A stretch of 35,792 bases of DNA from an uncultured Granulosicoccaceae bacterium (GTDB lineage: Bacteria; Pseudomonadota; Gammaproteobacteria; Granulosicoccales; Granulosicoccaceae), in contig CALKXD010000204.1 of NCBI GenBank assembly GCA_938003855.1, positions 1 to 35,792 of the forward strand. Reading direction: 5' to 3'. Below, piece by piece: positions 24,163 through 32,527 of this stretch. The position numbers and the translations under genes were made by a program. The notes beneath the pieces are model-generated. The model had not been told where the DNA came from. It ran no database searches and saw only the letters and a list, made by a program, of their open reading frames with translations. How positions within the stretch are numbered: position 1 is the stretch's first letter; every line of letters starts with the position of its first letter.

Positions 24163-25140
24163 CTATTTAGACGCGTTATAGGCGTCAACGATTGCCTGCC
24201 CATCCTGTCCGGCTGACTTCAACCACTCGGCAGACATCACAGCACCAATCTCCTGCAACTCGCTTTGCAATTTTTCACCAGCACGCTGCACCGTCATACC
24301 GCCGGCACGCAGGCCGTTAAGAGTAAAACCCGTATACTCTTTAGCACGCCAGGTGCCCGCATATTCTGCAATAGAAGCACAGGCATTGATGACGTTCTTG
24401 TTGGCATCACTGGTTTTGCCCCAGACATCTTTATTCACCATCACATAGTTGCGTGGCAACCAGGAATCGACTTCATAGAAATGTGTCAGGCTTTCCCAGA
24501 CTTTACGGTCATAGCCGGTTGCGCCTGAAGACACCATTGACTCTGCAACACCGGTGGCAAACGCCTGTGATATTTCAGCGGCCTCAATACTTACCGGCAG
24601 CATGCCGGTAAGCTCTGCGAGGCGTGCAGTAGCGTTGTTATACGAGCGGAATTTAAGGCCTTTCATATCAGCGACAGAGTTTACTTCCTTTTTAAAGTAA
24701 AGACCTTGCGGAGGCCATGGAACGGCATATAGCAATACCAGATTTTGTTGATCAAGCAGTGTCGTCATGGTCGGCTTTGCAGCTTCCCATAAACGCGCAG
24801 CGTCATCAAATGATGTCGCAAGAAAGGGTACAGAATCATAACCAAATACTGCATTTTCATTCTGGTGGCCCGACATCAGTCTTTCACCTATAGGCGCCTG
24901 ACCCGTTTGAATGGCACGCTTGATGTCACCGCCTTTGAACAGTGAACCGGAAGGATGGGTGACTATTTCAATATCACCACCAGTACCGGTGGTGACACAG
25001 CTGGCAAACTCAGCGCCGGTCGCTGAGTGGAAGTTGGTGGCAGAATACGCCATCGGCATATCCCATTTTTCTGCGTTAGCGGCGCCAGCGGCGAAAGTCA
25101 GTGCTGACACTGCGGCGATCAAAGTGCGCTTGAATATCAT
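24163..25140 (-). CDS. dctP: TRAP transporter substrate-binding protein (DctP family)
   Basis: A 325-aa periplasmic solute-binding protein. A signal peptide (1-23) with a cut after A-A-N-A is clear. Family features: P-S-G-S-L-F-K-G-G, L-K-F-R-S-Y-N-N-A with the conserved arginine that clamps a substrate carboxylate, and I-E-A-A-E-I-S-Q-A-F. The ligand therefore carries a carboxyl group, but its identity is not readable. The start is supported by a perfect AAGGAGG seven bases upstream. It lies 89 bases after the enolase-family gene in the same operon, suggesting that the enzyme acts on the imported compound or its product. Confidence 0.93.
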   Translation of the reverse strand: MIFKRTLIAAVSALTFAAGAANAEKWDMPMAYSATNFHSATGAEFASCVTTGTGGDIEIVTHPSGSLFKGGDIKRAIQTGQAPIGERLMSGHQNENAVFGYDSVPFLATSFDDAARLWEAAKPTMTTLLDQQNLVLLYAVPWPPQGLYFKKEVNSVADMKGLKFRSYNNATARLAELTGMLPVSIEAAEISQAFATGVAESMVSSGATGYDRKVWESLTHFYEVDSWLPRNYVMVNKDVWGKTSDANKNVINACASIAEYAGTWRAKEYTGFTLNGLRAGGMTVQRAGEKLQSELQEIGAVMSAEWLKSAGQDGQAIVDAYNASK

Positions 25141-25147
25141 ATTTTGG

Positions 25148-25154
25148 CCTCCTT
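25148..25154 (-). promoter_or_regulatory. Strong Shine-Dalgarno AAGGAGG of dctP
   Basis: AAGGAGG on the minus strand with ideal seven-base spacing to ATG 25140. It is the strongest ribosome binding site in the operon, in line with high expression of the binding protein. Confidence 0.8.
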
Positions 25155-25229
25155 AAGGGACCATGATCATACCATCACGCTCAAATTATTAGCAGTTCTT
25201 TGCGACAAACACGCCGCTTAAACGATGCT

Positions 25230-26354
25230 CTAGCTGACTGTACAGGTGCTACGGGCATAGCGCTTGAGCGTCACTTCATTTACCGATGCACCGAGCCCGG
25301 GTGTACTCGGCACCACTACCTTGCCGTCAACCACAGGGAAAGGCTGATCGAGCAGATCCTCTTCCAAATACCAGGTGGCCTGATAAAATTCACAACCCAG
25401 AGAGATATTCGGGGTGGCTGCGATCATGTGAGCACCCGCCAGGTGCGCGACACCGGTTTCAAACATATCGCCGCCATAGCAGGGCAACCCGCCTGCTTCA
25501 GCCACCGCCGCGATCTGCTGACCACGACGCAAGCCGCCACACTTCATGATCTTCACGGAGATGCCGTTGCATATTTCGTCGCGTACCGCTTCGAAGGCCT
25601 GAGGCAGGTCGAAGACGCTTTCGTCAGCCAGTAGTGGCGTGCTGATACTCGCACATAACTGCGCCATCACCATGCGATTAGATGCCGCCACCGGTTGTTC
25701 TATGAAGCCCAGACCAAATTCGTCAAGATCCTGCAACCGACGCATGGCTTCAAACGCTTGCATCCCTTGATTATAGTCGGCCCTGATATCGAACTCGGGG
25801 TAATCCCGCTTGAGGGTTTCCAATCGATGCAGATCGAAATCATGCCCCTGGGTTCCCGTTTTGACTTTAACGATTCGAACACCGGCATCACGAATACGAT
25901 CGGCAAGATCAAGGTCGCGTGCAAAATCCGGATCGGCAAGCGACACCGACAGCGGAATTTCAGTCCGGTAACAGCCGCCGAGCAAAGCCCAAACCGGCAG
26001 TTCACACAACTTGCCATACGCATCCAGCAAAGCGGTCTCAACCGCTGCTTTCGCCTCTGGGTGTCCAACAATAGTTTTATCAGCCTGTTGCATGATAGCG
26101 GGTATCTCGGCAACGCATCGACCAATCAGCAAGGGCGACAAATAACGCTCTATAGCAGACATCGTCGCCTCCGCGGTGCCGGTAAATACCGGCCAGGGCG
26201 ACGCCTCACCCCACCCGATCACACCGCTGTCCGTGGTGATTTTCAGAATCACGACTTCCACATCACCAACCACCAGGCCAATGCCATGATCGCGCGGCGT
26301 CGACACCGGCAGTGCCACATGCCACAGCGTCAGCGTTTTGATTTTGTCATGCAT
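25230..26354 (-). CDS. Enolase-superfamily enzyme, muconate-lactonizing-enzyme subgroup
   Basis: A cytosolic enzyme of about 374 aa that abstracts a proton alpha to a carboxylate (epimerase, dehydratase or cycloisomerase). All key residues are present: K163-V-K165 (KxK), metal ligands D193 (R-A-D-Y-N-Q), E219 (F-I-E-Q-P) and D244 (L-A-D-E-S), and the opposite lysine in V-K-I-M-K (268/271). These place it in the MLE subgroup, not the mandelate racemase subgroup, which has a His-Asp dyad. ATG 26354 (M-H-D-K-I-K) is chosen because GGAA lies nine bases upstream and family proteins begin here; a GTG at 26429 overlapping the previous stop would add 25 residues. The substrate is unknown; amino-acid betaine, hydroxyproline or dipeptide epimerisation are options. 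Confidence 0.88.
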   Translation of the reverse strand: MHDKIKTLTLWHVALPVSTPRDHGIGLVVGDVEVVILKITTDSGVIGWGEASPWPVFTGTAEATMSAIERYLSPLLIGRCVAEIPAIMQQADKTIVGHPEAKAAVETALLDAYGKLCELPVWALLGGCYRTEIPLSVSLADPDFARDLDLADRIRDAGVRIVKVKTGTQGHDFDLHRLETLKRDYPEFDIRADYNQGMQAFEAMRRLQDLDEFGLGFIEQPVAASNRMVMAQLCASISTPLLADESVFDLPQAFEAVRDEICNGISVKIMKCGGLRRGQQIAAVAEAGGLPCYGGDMFETGVAHLAGAHMIAATPNISLGCEFYQATWYLEEDLLDQPFPVVDGKVVVPSTPGLGASVNEVTLKRYARSTCTVS

Positions 26355-26425
26355 AGGTAACATTTCCGGTGTCAACTGAGCTTGCTCCAGGGCGGGCGTC
26401 CGCCGTAGATTTTTATCACACGGCT

Positions 26426-27370
26426 TCACGGTTGCGGATTTTTATAATGCTCAAATGCGCCTTTATTGCGTGACAGAATATACTCCGCTGACACCACTGC
26501 CGGATACATTGGCTGATCATCCGGCAGCAGTTGCAGCGGATCGACAATCGCCGTAGGGCTTGGATCATAAAACATCGCAATCGAGTAGCGATCATCACTC
26601 GAGAGATTCCTTACCCGGTGTCTGGTTGACGGCAATCGGCGATTAGACCAGCGTTCCAGCAGGTCGCCAATATTGACCACCAGAGTATTCGGACGCGGCG
26701 TTGCAGCTACCCATTCACCATTCGGGAACAGCACTTCCAAACCTGCGGTTTCCTGTAACAGCAGCGTGATGCACCCAAAATCACTATGCGGTGCAACACC
26801 GAATTGCTGTGGATGGTTTGCCGTCGTGGGGTAGCACAACAACTGACCGCGCAGCATCGTGCGCTGATAATGCGGGGCAAAAAAATCAGCCGGCGCACCG
26901 AGCGACACGGCAATCACCTGCAACAGCAATTCACCGGTCCTTTGCACCATTTGCGAGTACGCGTTAACCGAGCGTTGGAAATCCGGCAATTGCTCCGGCC
27001 ACTGGTTCGGACCACACAGTGGCACCCCGGCCACTACATCGGGATCATCTGCCGCCGCCTCACGCCCCCAGAAAAAAACCTCTTTCTGGTCGTGGCGTTT
27101 GGCACCAGCCATCAGTGCTTCACCGGTCCCCAGATAGCCGCGATTATTGGTATCGATCGCTATTTTCTTTTTTGTTGCCAGATCCTGCTGGAAAAAAAGC
27201 CTCTGCGCACGACGCACGGACTCAACTATGGTATTTTCCTTCTCGCTAAACCGGACATACAAAAAACCGCATTTCCGGGTCGCCCGGGTAAATTCTGCAG
27301 CGGCGCTGGTTAGATCAAGCCCCTCCGGCTTTGATAGATCCAGCACGGAAATATCCTGTTTTTCAGTCAT
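26426..27370 (-). CDS. 2-oxoglutarate/Fe(II) oxygenase, isopenicillin-N-synthase-like
   Basis: A 314-aa non-heme iron oxygenase. The N-terminal DIOX_N part includes F-T-R-A-T-R-K-C-G-F-L-Y-V near 28-39; the catalytic jellyroll has the iron triad H195-S-D197 and H251 (S-T-R-H-R-V) and the 2-oxoglutarate clamp R261-Y-S263. All are intact, so the enzyme should be active as a hydroxylase, dealkylase or desaturase. It is the first gene of the minus-strand TRAP operon, 93 bases from the divergent homocysteine methyltransferase gene. The substrate is unknown; hydroxylation of a proline- or betaine-like compound, or oxidative demethylation, would fit the neighbours. Confidence 0.92.
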   Translation of the reverse strand: MTEKQDISVLDLSKPEGLDLTSAAAEFTRATRKCGFLYVRFSEKENTIVESVRRAQRLFFQQDLATKKKIAIDTNNRGYLGTGEALMAGAKRHDQKEVFFWGREAAADDPDVVAGVPLCGPNQWPEQLPDFQRSVNAYSQMVQRTGELLLQVIAVSLGAPADFFAPHYQRTMLRGQLLCYPTTANHPQQFGVAPHSDFGCITLLLQETAGLEVLFPNGEWVAATPRPNTLVVNIGDLLERWSNRRLPSTRHRVRNLSSDDRYSIAMFYDPSPTAIVDPLQLLPDDQPMYPAVVSAEYILSRNKGAFEHYKNPQP

Positions 27371-27463
27371 TCTTTCTGCCCGTCTCGCTTTTGAGGCACG
27401 CTTATCGCACTACCCGCTTTCCGCCTGCCGTTTTATCCACAATCTAACTACAAAATATCCGCC

Positions 27464-28531
27464 ATGACGAACATTATCACCCAACTGCTGCAGGAAAAAT
27501 CATACATTTTGGCTGACGGCGCAACCGGCACCAACTTGTTCAGCATGGGCTTGCAAACCGGAGACTCCCCCGAATTCTGGAACGCCGATCATCCCGAACG
27601 TGTCACCGCACACTACAAAAGCTTCATCAACGCCGGCTCTGACCTGGTCCTGACCAATACCTTTGGCGGCAATCGCTTTCGCCTGCAACTGCATGGCGGC
27701 GAGAACCGCGTTGATGAGTTGAACGAAAAAGCGGCCGGGTTACTGCGTAGCGCAGCCGATCAAGCTGATCGAAAAGTGCTGGTAGCCGGGGACATTGGCC
27801 CGACAGGTGAGATCTTTCAGCCTGCCGGCACGCTTGATATCGAGACCGCCACCGACGCTTTTGCTCAACAGGCACAAGCGCTGGCGAACGGCGGGGCCGA
27901 TCTGATCTGGATCGAAACGCTGTCTTCGATCGAAGAAGCCAGAGCCGCTTTCGCCGGAGCCAGAACCACAGATCTACCAGTGGTATTTACCATGAGCATC
28001 GACACCAACGGCCGCACCATGATGGGTGTGACAGCCGAAGATATCGTCAATCTAGCCGCTGAGATGCTGCCGGACTTGACGGGTTGTGGCAGTAATTGCG
28101 GTGTCGGGGCAGCAGAAGTTGTCGCCGCGATGGTGAACATGAAGCAGTCGTGCAGTAAATTTGATCAGGAACCCGTCTTTGTGGCCAAGGCCAATTGCGG
28201 TATTCCTGAATGGGTCGACGGAGAAATTGTTTACAACGGCACACCGGATTTGATGGCACGTTACGCTCAGCTTGCCTACGATTCCGGTGCCCGTATTATC
28301 GGCGGTTGCTGCGGCACCACGCCCGCCCATATCACCGCGATGCGCGATGCCCTCGACAACCATCAACCCGGCCCGGTCCCGCAAGTTCAACAGATTATCG
28401 CCGATCTCGGCGAGGTATCTGTTGGCGCTCAGTCACAGTTACTGGGCGACATGACAGTGGCCGGTGGCTCGGTGTCCGGAACGTCACCACGGCGTAGCAG
28501 ACGCACCAAGCGCACCGCCCGCCCGGAGTAA
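27464..28531 (+). CDS. Betaine-homocysteine-methyltransferase-like zinc S-methyltransferase
   Basis: A 355-aa homocysteine S-methyltransferase domain protein. The barrel shows D-G-A-T-G-T-N-L near the start and the zinc ligands C212 (S-N-C-G-V-G) and C282-C283 (G-G-C-C-G-T-T-P). Overall it looks like the bacterial betaine:homocysteine methyltransferase group that makes methionine and dimethylglycine. After residue 310 it has an extension ending in a basic 15-residue tail, S-P-R-R-S-R-R-T-K-R-T-A-R-P-E, of the same style as the methyltransferase and activator of the corrinoid operon 20 kb away, suggesting a common complex. An alternative is a corrinoid-linked methyltransferase (MtgB-unrelated, MetH-like module). 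It is divergent from the TRAP operon. Confidence 0.88.
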   Translation: MTNIITQLLQEKSYILADGATGTNLFSMGLQTGDSPEFWNADHPERVTAHYKSFINAGSDLVLTNTFGGNRFRLQLHGGENRVDELNEKAAGLLRSAADQADRKVLVAGDIGPTGEIFQPAGTLDIETATDAFAQQAQALANGGADLIWIETLSSIEEARAAFAGARTTDLPVVFTMSIDTNGRTMMGVTAEDIVNLAAEMLPDLTGCGSNCGVGAAEVVAAMVNMKQSCSKFDQEPVFVAKANCGIPEWVDGEIVYNGTPDLMARYAQLAYDSGARIIGGCCGTTPAHITAMRDALDNHQPGPVPQVQQIIADLGEVSVGAQSQLLGDMTVAGGSVSGTSPRRSRRTKRTARPE

Positions 28532-28558
28532 CTACTTATCCGGCCGCAGCTCTACCTT

Positions 28559-29329
28559 TCAACGGATCTGCGGCTCGGCTACCACCACTGCCACCCGCGC
28601 CGGCGAGTTTTCACGCTTACCCAGATAGACGTGGCGATAACACACATATAGATAGATCCCCATCAGTGGCATCCCCGGTACAGCCAGCACCAACGCCAGC
28701 TCACTAAACATAAATATCCCAAAAAAAATAAAAAACGGTATATAGCTCGCCGCAGCAACAACCAGGAAATTTCGCTGCTCGCCACGCTTAGCCAGCTTTA
28801 CAGAATCAACAAGGCCCAATTGCTGAAACACGGTAATCGGCAATAAAAACCACATCGTTGTGATCATCACGCCGATGTAGACCACAAATAGTCCGATCGT
28901 TCCGGGATACAACCATTGCAACATGTCGATGGCCGGTGGCGCACTGGATCCGGCTACTGCATCATCGACGACCATCATCGAGGCCAGTCGAGCTGCCACC
29001 AGCCACATAACCACGTACAAGCTACCGCAGGCAACCACTGTGACTACACTGTTTTTCAGTGCGTCATAACATCGGTTCAGGGATACCGGCTGAGACTCAT
29101 CGACGGTTCGGGCCAGCTCTATAAATATCACTAGAAAAACCTGACACATCACCAGTCCGGCAAGAAAACTAAGGTAGCCAGTCATACGCAATTTCAAGCA
29201 GAAATAAAAATAGCTAAGAGAAAGCGCTAAAAATAGAATCGGCCGTCGGCGCAATATAGCAACCGCTTCACGCATCCATATCGGCACATCAGACAACTCC
29301 ACCGATATTGGATCGAAGTGATTACTCAT
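28559..29329 (-). CDS. Integral membrane protein of unknown function
   Basis: About 256 aa with six hydrophobic segments (near 35-50, 53-72, 95-115, 145-165, 195-215 and 218-235) and a charged C-terminal tail. The ATG at 29329 overlaps the stop of the HNH gene (ATGAGTAA), so translation is coupled. The overall look is of the BPSS1780-like or related small membrane families, but I do not recognise it firmly. No catalytic motif is visible. It is the last gene of a three-gene overlapping cassette. Confidence 0.75.
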   Translation of the reverse strand: MSNHFDPISVELSDVPIWMREAVAILRRRPILFLALSLSYFYFCLKLRMTGYLSFLAGLVMCQVFLVIFIELARTVDESQPVSLNRCYDALKNSVVTVVACGSLYVVMWLVAARLASMMVVDDAVAGSSAPPAIDMLQWLYPGTIGLFVVYIGVMITTMWFLLPITVFQQLGLVDSVKLAKRGEQRNFLVVAAASYIPFFIFFGIFMFSELALVLAVPGMPLMGIYLYVCYRHVYLGKRENSPARVAVVVAEPQIR

Positions 29330-29741
29330 TTGCGCCAACTCCGCGTTGTGCGGCTATTTTTTGCCTCGCCACCCACAGCACATGCTTCATAACAGCCTCA
29401 TCTGATCGCAATTGCTGTAGCGTGCATAGACGCTTACCCAAAGTCATTTCATCATGCAACTTATGAATACCCCGGTGACATTGTCCGCAGATAAGTACTG
29501 TCGCCTGCAACTGCTGAGGCGAGTAACGCTTCCTGAAGTGATTGCGACGATGCAGCTTTCTGGGAATCAAATGGTGTCGAGTCAGAGCTGTACGGCGCTG
29601 GCATAGTTCGCAGACCCCATGATCAGAAACTTTGCCCACGTTACTTTGCAGCCCAATGTTGATTTGTCTGTACACGGGAAAGACTTGTCGTTGCATCGTT
29701 ACCGCCGTTGTTACATTCAACGTGCGCTTTATTTCGGCCAC
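29322..29741 (-). CDS. HNH-type zinc-binding (putative endonuclease) protein
   Basis: A small cytosolic protein of up to 139 aa with an HNH/zinc-finger core: C44-E-L-C47, H56-H57-L-I-P, C85-G-Q-C88, then H93 and H96. This matches a widespread family of about 100 residues annotated as HNH endonuclease. The GTG at 29741 overlaps the end of the upstream gene by 13 bases; the in-frame ATG at 29696, preceded by GGCGG, is an equally good start and gives 124 aa, nearer the family length. Nuclease activity is inferred from the motif only. Confidence 0.8.
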   Translation of the reverse strand: MAEIKRTLNVTTAVTMQRQVFPVYRQINIGLQSNVGKVSDHGVCELCQRRTALTRHHLIPRKLHRRNHFRKRYSPQQLQATVLICGQCHRGIHKLHDEMTLGKRLCTLQQLRSDEAVMKHVLWVARQKIAAQRGVGANE

Positions 29742-30415
29742 GCAAAGCAGCGTCCCGTGGCTTTCCAGTGCGACTGGCGATAGCCCACTTCATCGGTGCG
29801 GTATTCTGAAAATTGCTCCATGCCCTCATGAAATACCTGGTATTGACGATCAAAGCGCTGCTGCTCTGTGTGATATTCATCGACATGCATCCCAACGAAT
29901 AAATCTGGCAGTGACGGCAGGCGAGTGGTTTGCAAATACTCCAGGTAATCAAGCTGATGACAATGCTCGTGAAAACCCAGCGTAGTATCTCCGTTGGCAA
30001 TGTCACTTTCGGTCGTGCCACGACCGTAACATGATAACTCGGTGGCGTGGACACCGGCTGCATACAGCACCTGAATTTTATAGCTGCCCATCCACTCAAA
30101 CGGCCCGTTAAACGCCGTAATCTGCCCAATCGAATCGTAGGCGCACTCTGGAAAGCGATACTTGGGCGACTCGAACCGTGTCTGCCCGGCCACCCAGGGA
30201 TCGGTAGCAACACCGTCGGGCATAATTTCAACAAACAACGCGATTTCTACACAGGTGGCTTTTTCCGCCTTAAGCATAAAACGCCGGGGCATTGTCACCG
30301 GCGGAGGGTTCGACCGAAAACTAACCGGCGCTTGACGGCTGATTTCTTTTTCAAACTTCTGCTGCTCATGCAACATTCGAAGTTGCGCGACAGTTAAGAT
30401 CTTGTTGTCTGCCAC
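29729..30415 (-). CDS. Unrecognised protein with HExxH putative metalloprotease motif
   Basis: A 228-aa protein with H149-E-H-C-H153 inside G-F-H-E-H-C-H-Q-L-D-Y-L-E-Y-L, a helix typical of zinc metalloproteases of the minigluzincin type (DUF922-like proteins have such a motif). A Glu-rich segment about 40 residues later (M-E-Q-F-S-E-Y-R) could give the third ligand. There is no signal peptide or membrane segment, so it would act in the cytoplasm unless exported otherwise. The start is GTG 30415, with ATG 30376 as alternative. It heads the overlapping cassette with the HNH and membrane genes. Function unknown. Confidence 0.7.
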   Translation of the reverse strand: MADNKILTVAQLRMLHEQQKFEKEISRQAPVSFRSNPPPVTMPRRFMLKAEKATCVEIALFVEIMPDGVATDPWVAGQTRFESPKYRFPECAYDSIGQITAFNGPFEWMGSYKIQVLYAAGVHATELSCYGRGTTESDIANGDTTLGFHEHCHQLDYLEYLQTTRLPSLPDLFVGMHVDEYHTEQQRFDRQYQVFHEGMEQFSEYRTDEVGYRQSHWKATGRCFAWPK

Positions 30416-30706
30416 TACGCCGATACCTGACCGATAGAAAACGTTTGAAAGGCTCTGAGAACTGCCAACCCATCGCGTTGATGCACACTGGCGGCCACCT
30501 CTTTGCCATACTACTAAGTGTAGACGCTGAAGACAGCCTCAATCGATGTATTTCAACCAGTGGAAACGAGCCTTTTTCCGAATCGGGACAACAATACCGT
30601 CACTCGTGCTTTTTCCCACTGATCGGATACTTAACGCAATCACCGAAGTATTCCCCCGACGCACGGAACAGCGACATGCAGTACTCTGACCCACCCTCTC
30701 TACCTG

Positions 30707-31372
30707 ATGCGGCTTATGTATTGTTTGATTTTCGACAGCGACGGTACACTGGTTGACAGTGAACTGATTAACAACGAGGCACTCAGCCTTGAATTGCAAC
30801 ACACCGGCATTGCCGAGACTCCACACGACCTGGTTAGTCGCTATCGAGGCTGGAAGTTCAGTGCAGTGGTCGATGACCTCCAATCAGTGCACCATTGTAA
30901 GTTACCGGCGAAATTTACCGAGAACTTCCGTGCGCGCGCGGAAATCCACTTCAGACAAGAACTGAAAGCGATTCCACACGTGATTGATTCGTTGCGCACA
31001 CTCGATCATCCGATGTGCGTCGCTTCCAACGCGCCACGCGAGAAACTGTCGGTGGCGCTGGGTATAACAAACCTGGCACAGTTTTTCGGCGATGCTGTTT
31101 TCAGTGCCTACGAGGTAGGATCCTGGAAACCCGATCCGGATTTGTTTCAGCACGCCGCTGCGACAATGGGATTTGCCCCGGCCCATTGCATCGTTATTGA
31201 AGACAGCCACGTCGGTGTGCTGGCCGCCGCCGCCGCCGGTATGAAAGCGGTGCTGTATGATCCCGCCGAGGTCGTCAGCCGCAGTGAAGGGGCTTTGGTC
31301 ATTCGTTCGATGCAGGATCTACCGGGCGCAATTCAGCAGCTTTCGCAAACGTCAGGCTCGCCACCGCGCTAA
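30707..31372 (+). CDS. HAD-superfamily phosphatase/phosphomutase-like hydrolase
   Basis: A 221-aa HAD hydrolase with motif I F-D10-S-D12-G-T-L-V-D-S-E, a four-helix cap (about 20-85), motif II C-V-A-S-N-A (near 103), motif III lysine in W-K-P-D-P and motif IV I-E-D-S-H-V-G-V. The pattern fits small-sugar-phosphate or phosphoglycolate phosphatases and beta-phosphoglucomutase-like enzymes (YieH/YniC group); substrate cannot be set. Start is ATG 30707, with ATG 30716 as alternative. The stop overlaps the convergent gene by four bases (31369-31372). Confidence 0.9.
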   Translation: MRLMYCLIFDSDGTLVDSELINNEALSLELQHTGIAETPHDLVSRYRGWKFSAVVDDLQSVHHCKLPAKFTENFRARAEIHFRQELKAIPHVIDSLRTLDHPMCVASNAPREKLSVALGITNLAQFFGDAVFSAYEVGSWKPDPDLFQHAAATMGFAPAHCIVIEDSHVGVLAAAAAGMKAVLYDPAEVVSRSEGALVIRSMQDLPGAIQQLSQTSGSPPR

Positions 31373-32010
31373 CTACGACAGACCTGCCCGTTTTCAGACA
31401 GAAGCTTGCGCCATTTTTCACCTCGGGTGCGATCGTCACAACCGCTCGACAGTTTGTCTTCAAGGCCACGTATGCGGGTCACCAATTGGTGGTCGGTGGG
31501 TGCACTGACAAGTTCCGCGCGATACAAGTCGAGCAAATCAACCGCAGCCGCAATCACTGGCTCCGGATCACCGTCGCGCAAAGACTGATGCTCAGCGTCG
31601 GCCAGTTTGTCGACCGCTGAGCTAACCTGCGCTGAACGCCCCTCAGAAGTTACCGGTTTGTCGGCGGCAATCGCCTCCGGCGTGTCGATGGTCCCTTGTA
31701 AATGCCGGATCAAAGTGTCAATCTCCTGACGCTCGGCGTCAATCAGGCACTCGGCAAGATGGTCTGAATGCCGACACCGCCGCACCAGCTGGTTGCGCAT
31801 ACGCCTGATATCACGCGGGGACGCCACGCTCTGCAACACCGCGCGCTCCGACATCAAGCCGAGTTCGCGATCCAGTCCCCTTAGCTCGGGATTAGAGCAA
31901 ATAGCCTGCTCTACAGGGGTATGGGCGTAGCGGCAGTCAAAGGACGCCCCCCAACCTGCAGAACACCAAAAAACCACACACAACAGCAGCCCTCTACTCA
32001 CATTGTTCAT
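31369..32010 (-). CDS. Secreted LprI-like domain protein
   Basis: A 213-aa exported protein: signal peptide 1-22 (cut after G-W-G-A), then a domain like the N-terminus of lysozyme inhibitor LprI/DUF1311, F-D-C-R-Y-A-H-T-P-V-E-Q-A-I-C-S-N-P-E-L near 24-43, with C26 and C38 likely disulfide-bonded and C79 and C87 as a second pair. The rest (100-213) is helical and not recognised. It lies tail to tail with the HAD gene. Inhibition of lysozyme is known for LprI itself but is only a guess here. Confidence 0.8.
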   Translation of the reverse strand: MNNVSRGLLLCVVFWCSAGWGASFDCRYAHTPVEQAICSNPELRGLDRELGLMSERAVLQSVASPRDIRRMRNQLVRRCRHSDHLAECLIDAERQEIDTLIRHLQGTIDTPEAIAADKPVTSEGRSAQVSSAVDKLADAEHQSLRDGDPEPVIAAAVDLLDLYRAELVSAPTDHQLVTRIRGLEDKLSSGCDDRTRGEKWRKLLSENGQVCRS

Positions 32011-32412
32011 CTCTGGCCCCTTTTACCCAGGCCCCACATTGTGCTTCGATACTGCCGCACAGCAGGGAACGCCCGGGATTTTCTTTTTCTTTGCACGGCA
32101 GGGTTTCGGCTCGGAATCGGGCAACTTTAGTGTGTCAAACCTAAATGCTGTGTCAATTGCCTCATAGTTCGCCATTTATCAGTCGTTTGCCTTGAAATGG
32201 CACTGCGCTTCGCCTATATTCCGCTGCTCACGCAAACCTGCGGCTCACGCATAAAGTTGTCATGGCAACTTACTAACAGCCTACCCCGGTCATTGTGCTG
32301 GTTCCGCGTCGCTTTTAATTGAGCATCAACTTCGGCTGGTGTGCTTTGCCTGGATTCTTTGTGCCTACAAATTCTTCAGACAGCCCTACCAGTAGCTATT
32401 GCGCGTTTAATT

Positions 32413-32439
32413 TTGCGGTCAGAATCCCTACGTTATGAT
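32413..32439 (+). promoter_or_regulatory. Candidate fusA promoter
   Basis: TATGAT (32434-32439) is a good -10 box; TTGCGG (32413-32418) lies 15 bases upstream, or TTTGCG at 16, as a weak -35. Transcription would start about 80 bases before the fusA ATG and include the leader hairpin. Confidence 0.35.
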
Positions 32440-32487
32440 TCTGCCACACAGCTCTCCTTGGAGCACCCGACCTCGTCGTCGGCAAGC

Positions 32488-32510
32488 GCACCGGTTATGC
32501 CGGTGCTTTT
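32488..32510 (+). terminator. Leader hairpin upstream of fusA (attenuator-like)
   Basis: GCACCGG, loop TTATG, CCGGTGC, then TTTTATATTT: a 7-bp terminator-like hairpin ending 21 bases before the fusA ATG. It could end upstream transcription or attenuate fusA itself. Confidence 0.55.
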
Positions 32511-32527
32511 ATATTTGAGAAACAGAA

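Larger units (their letters stand above)
32011..32527. other. fusA upstream region
   Basis: About 517 bases between the divergent LprI-like gene and fusA. It contains a small hairpin AAGTTG/CAACTT at 32255-32272, a candidate promoter at 32413-32439 and the leader hairpin at 32488-32506. A 64-codon frame starting at 32341 overlaps fusA and looks spurious. Confidence 0.5.

Noticed and set aside
28543-28574. GCCGCAG/CTGCGGC inverted repeat between convergent genes
   Set aside because: Seven-bp stem with an 18-base loop and no T-run, partly inside a coding end; too weak to call a terminator.
30445-30756. 103-codon plus-strand frame before the HAD gene
   Set aside because: Composition is not protein-like and it overlaps the HAD start out of frame.
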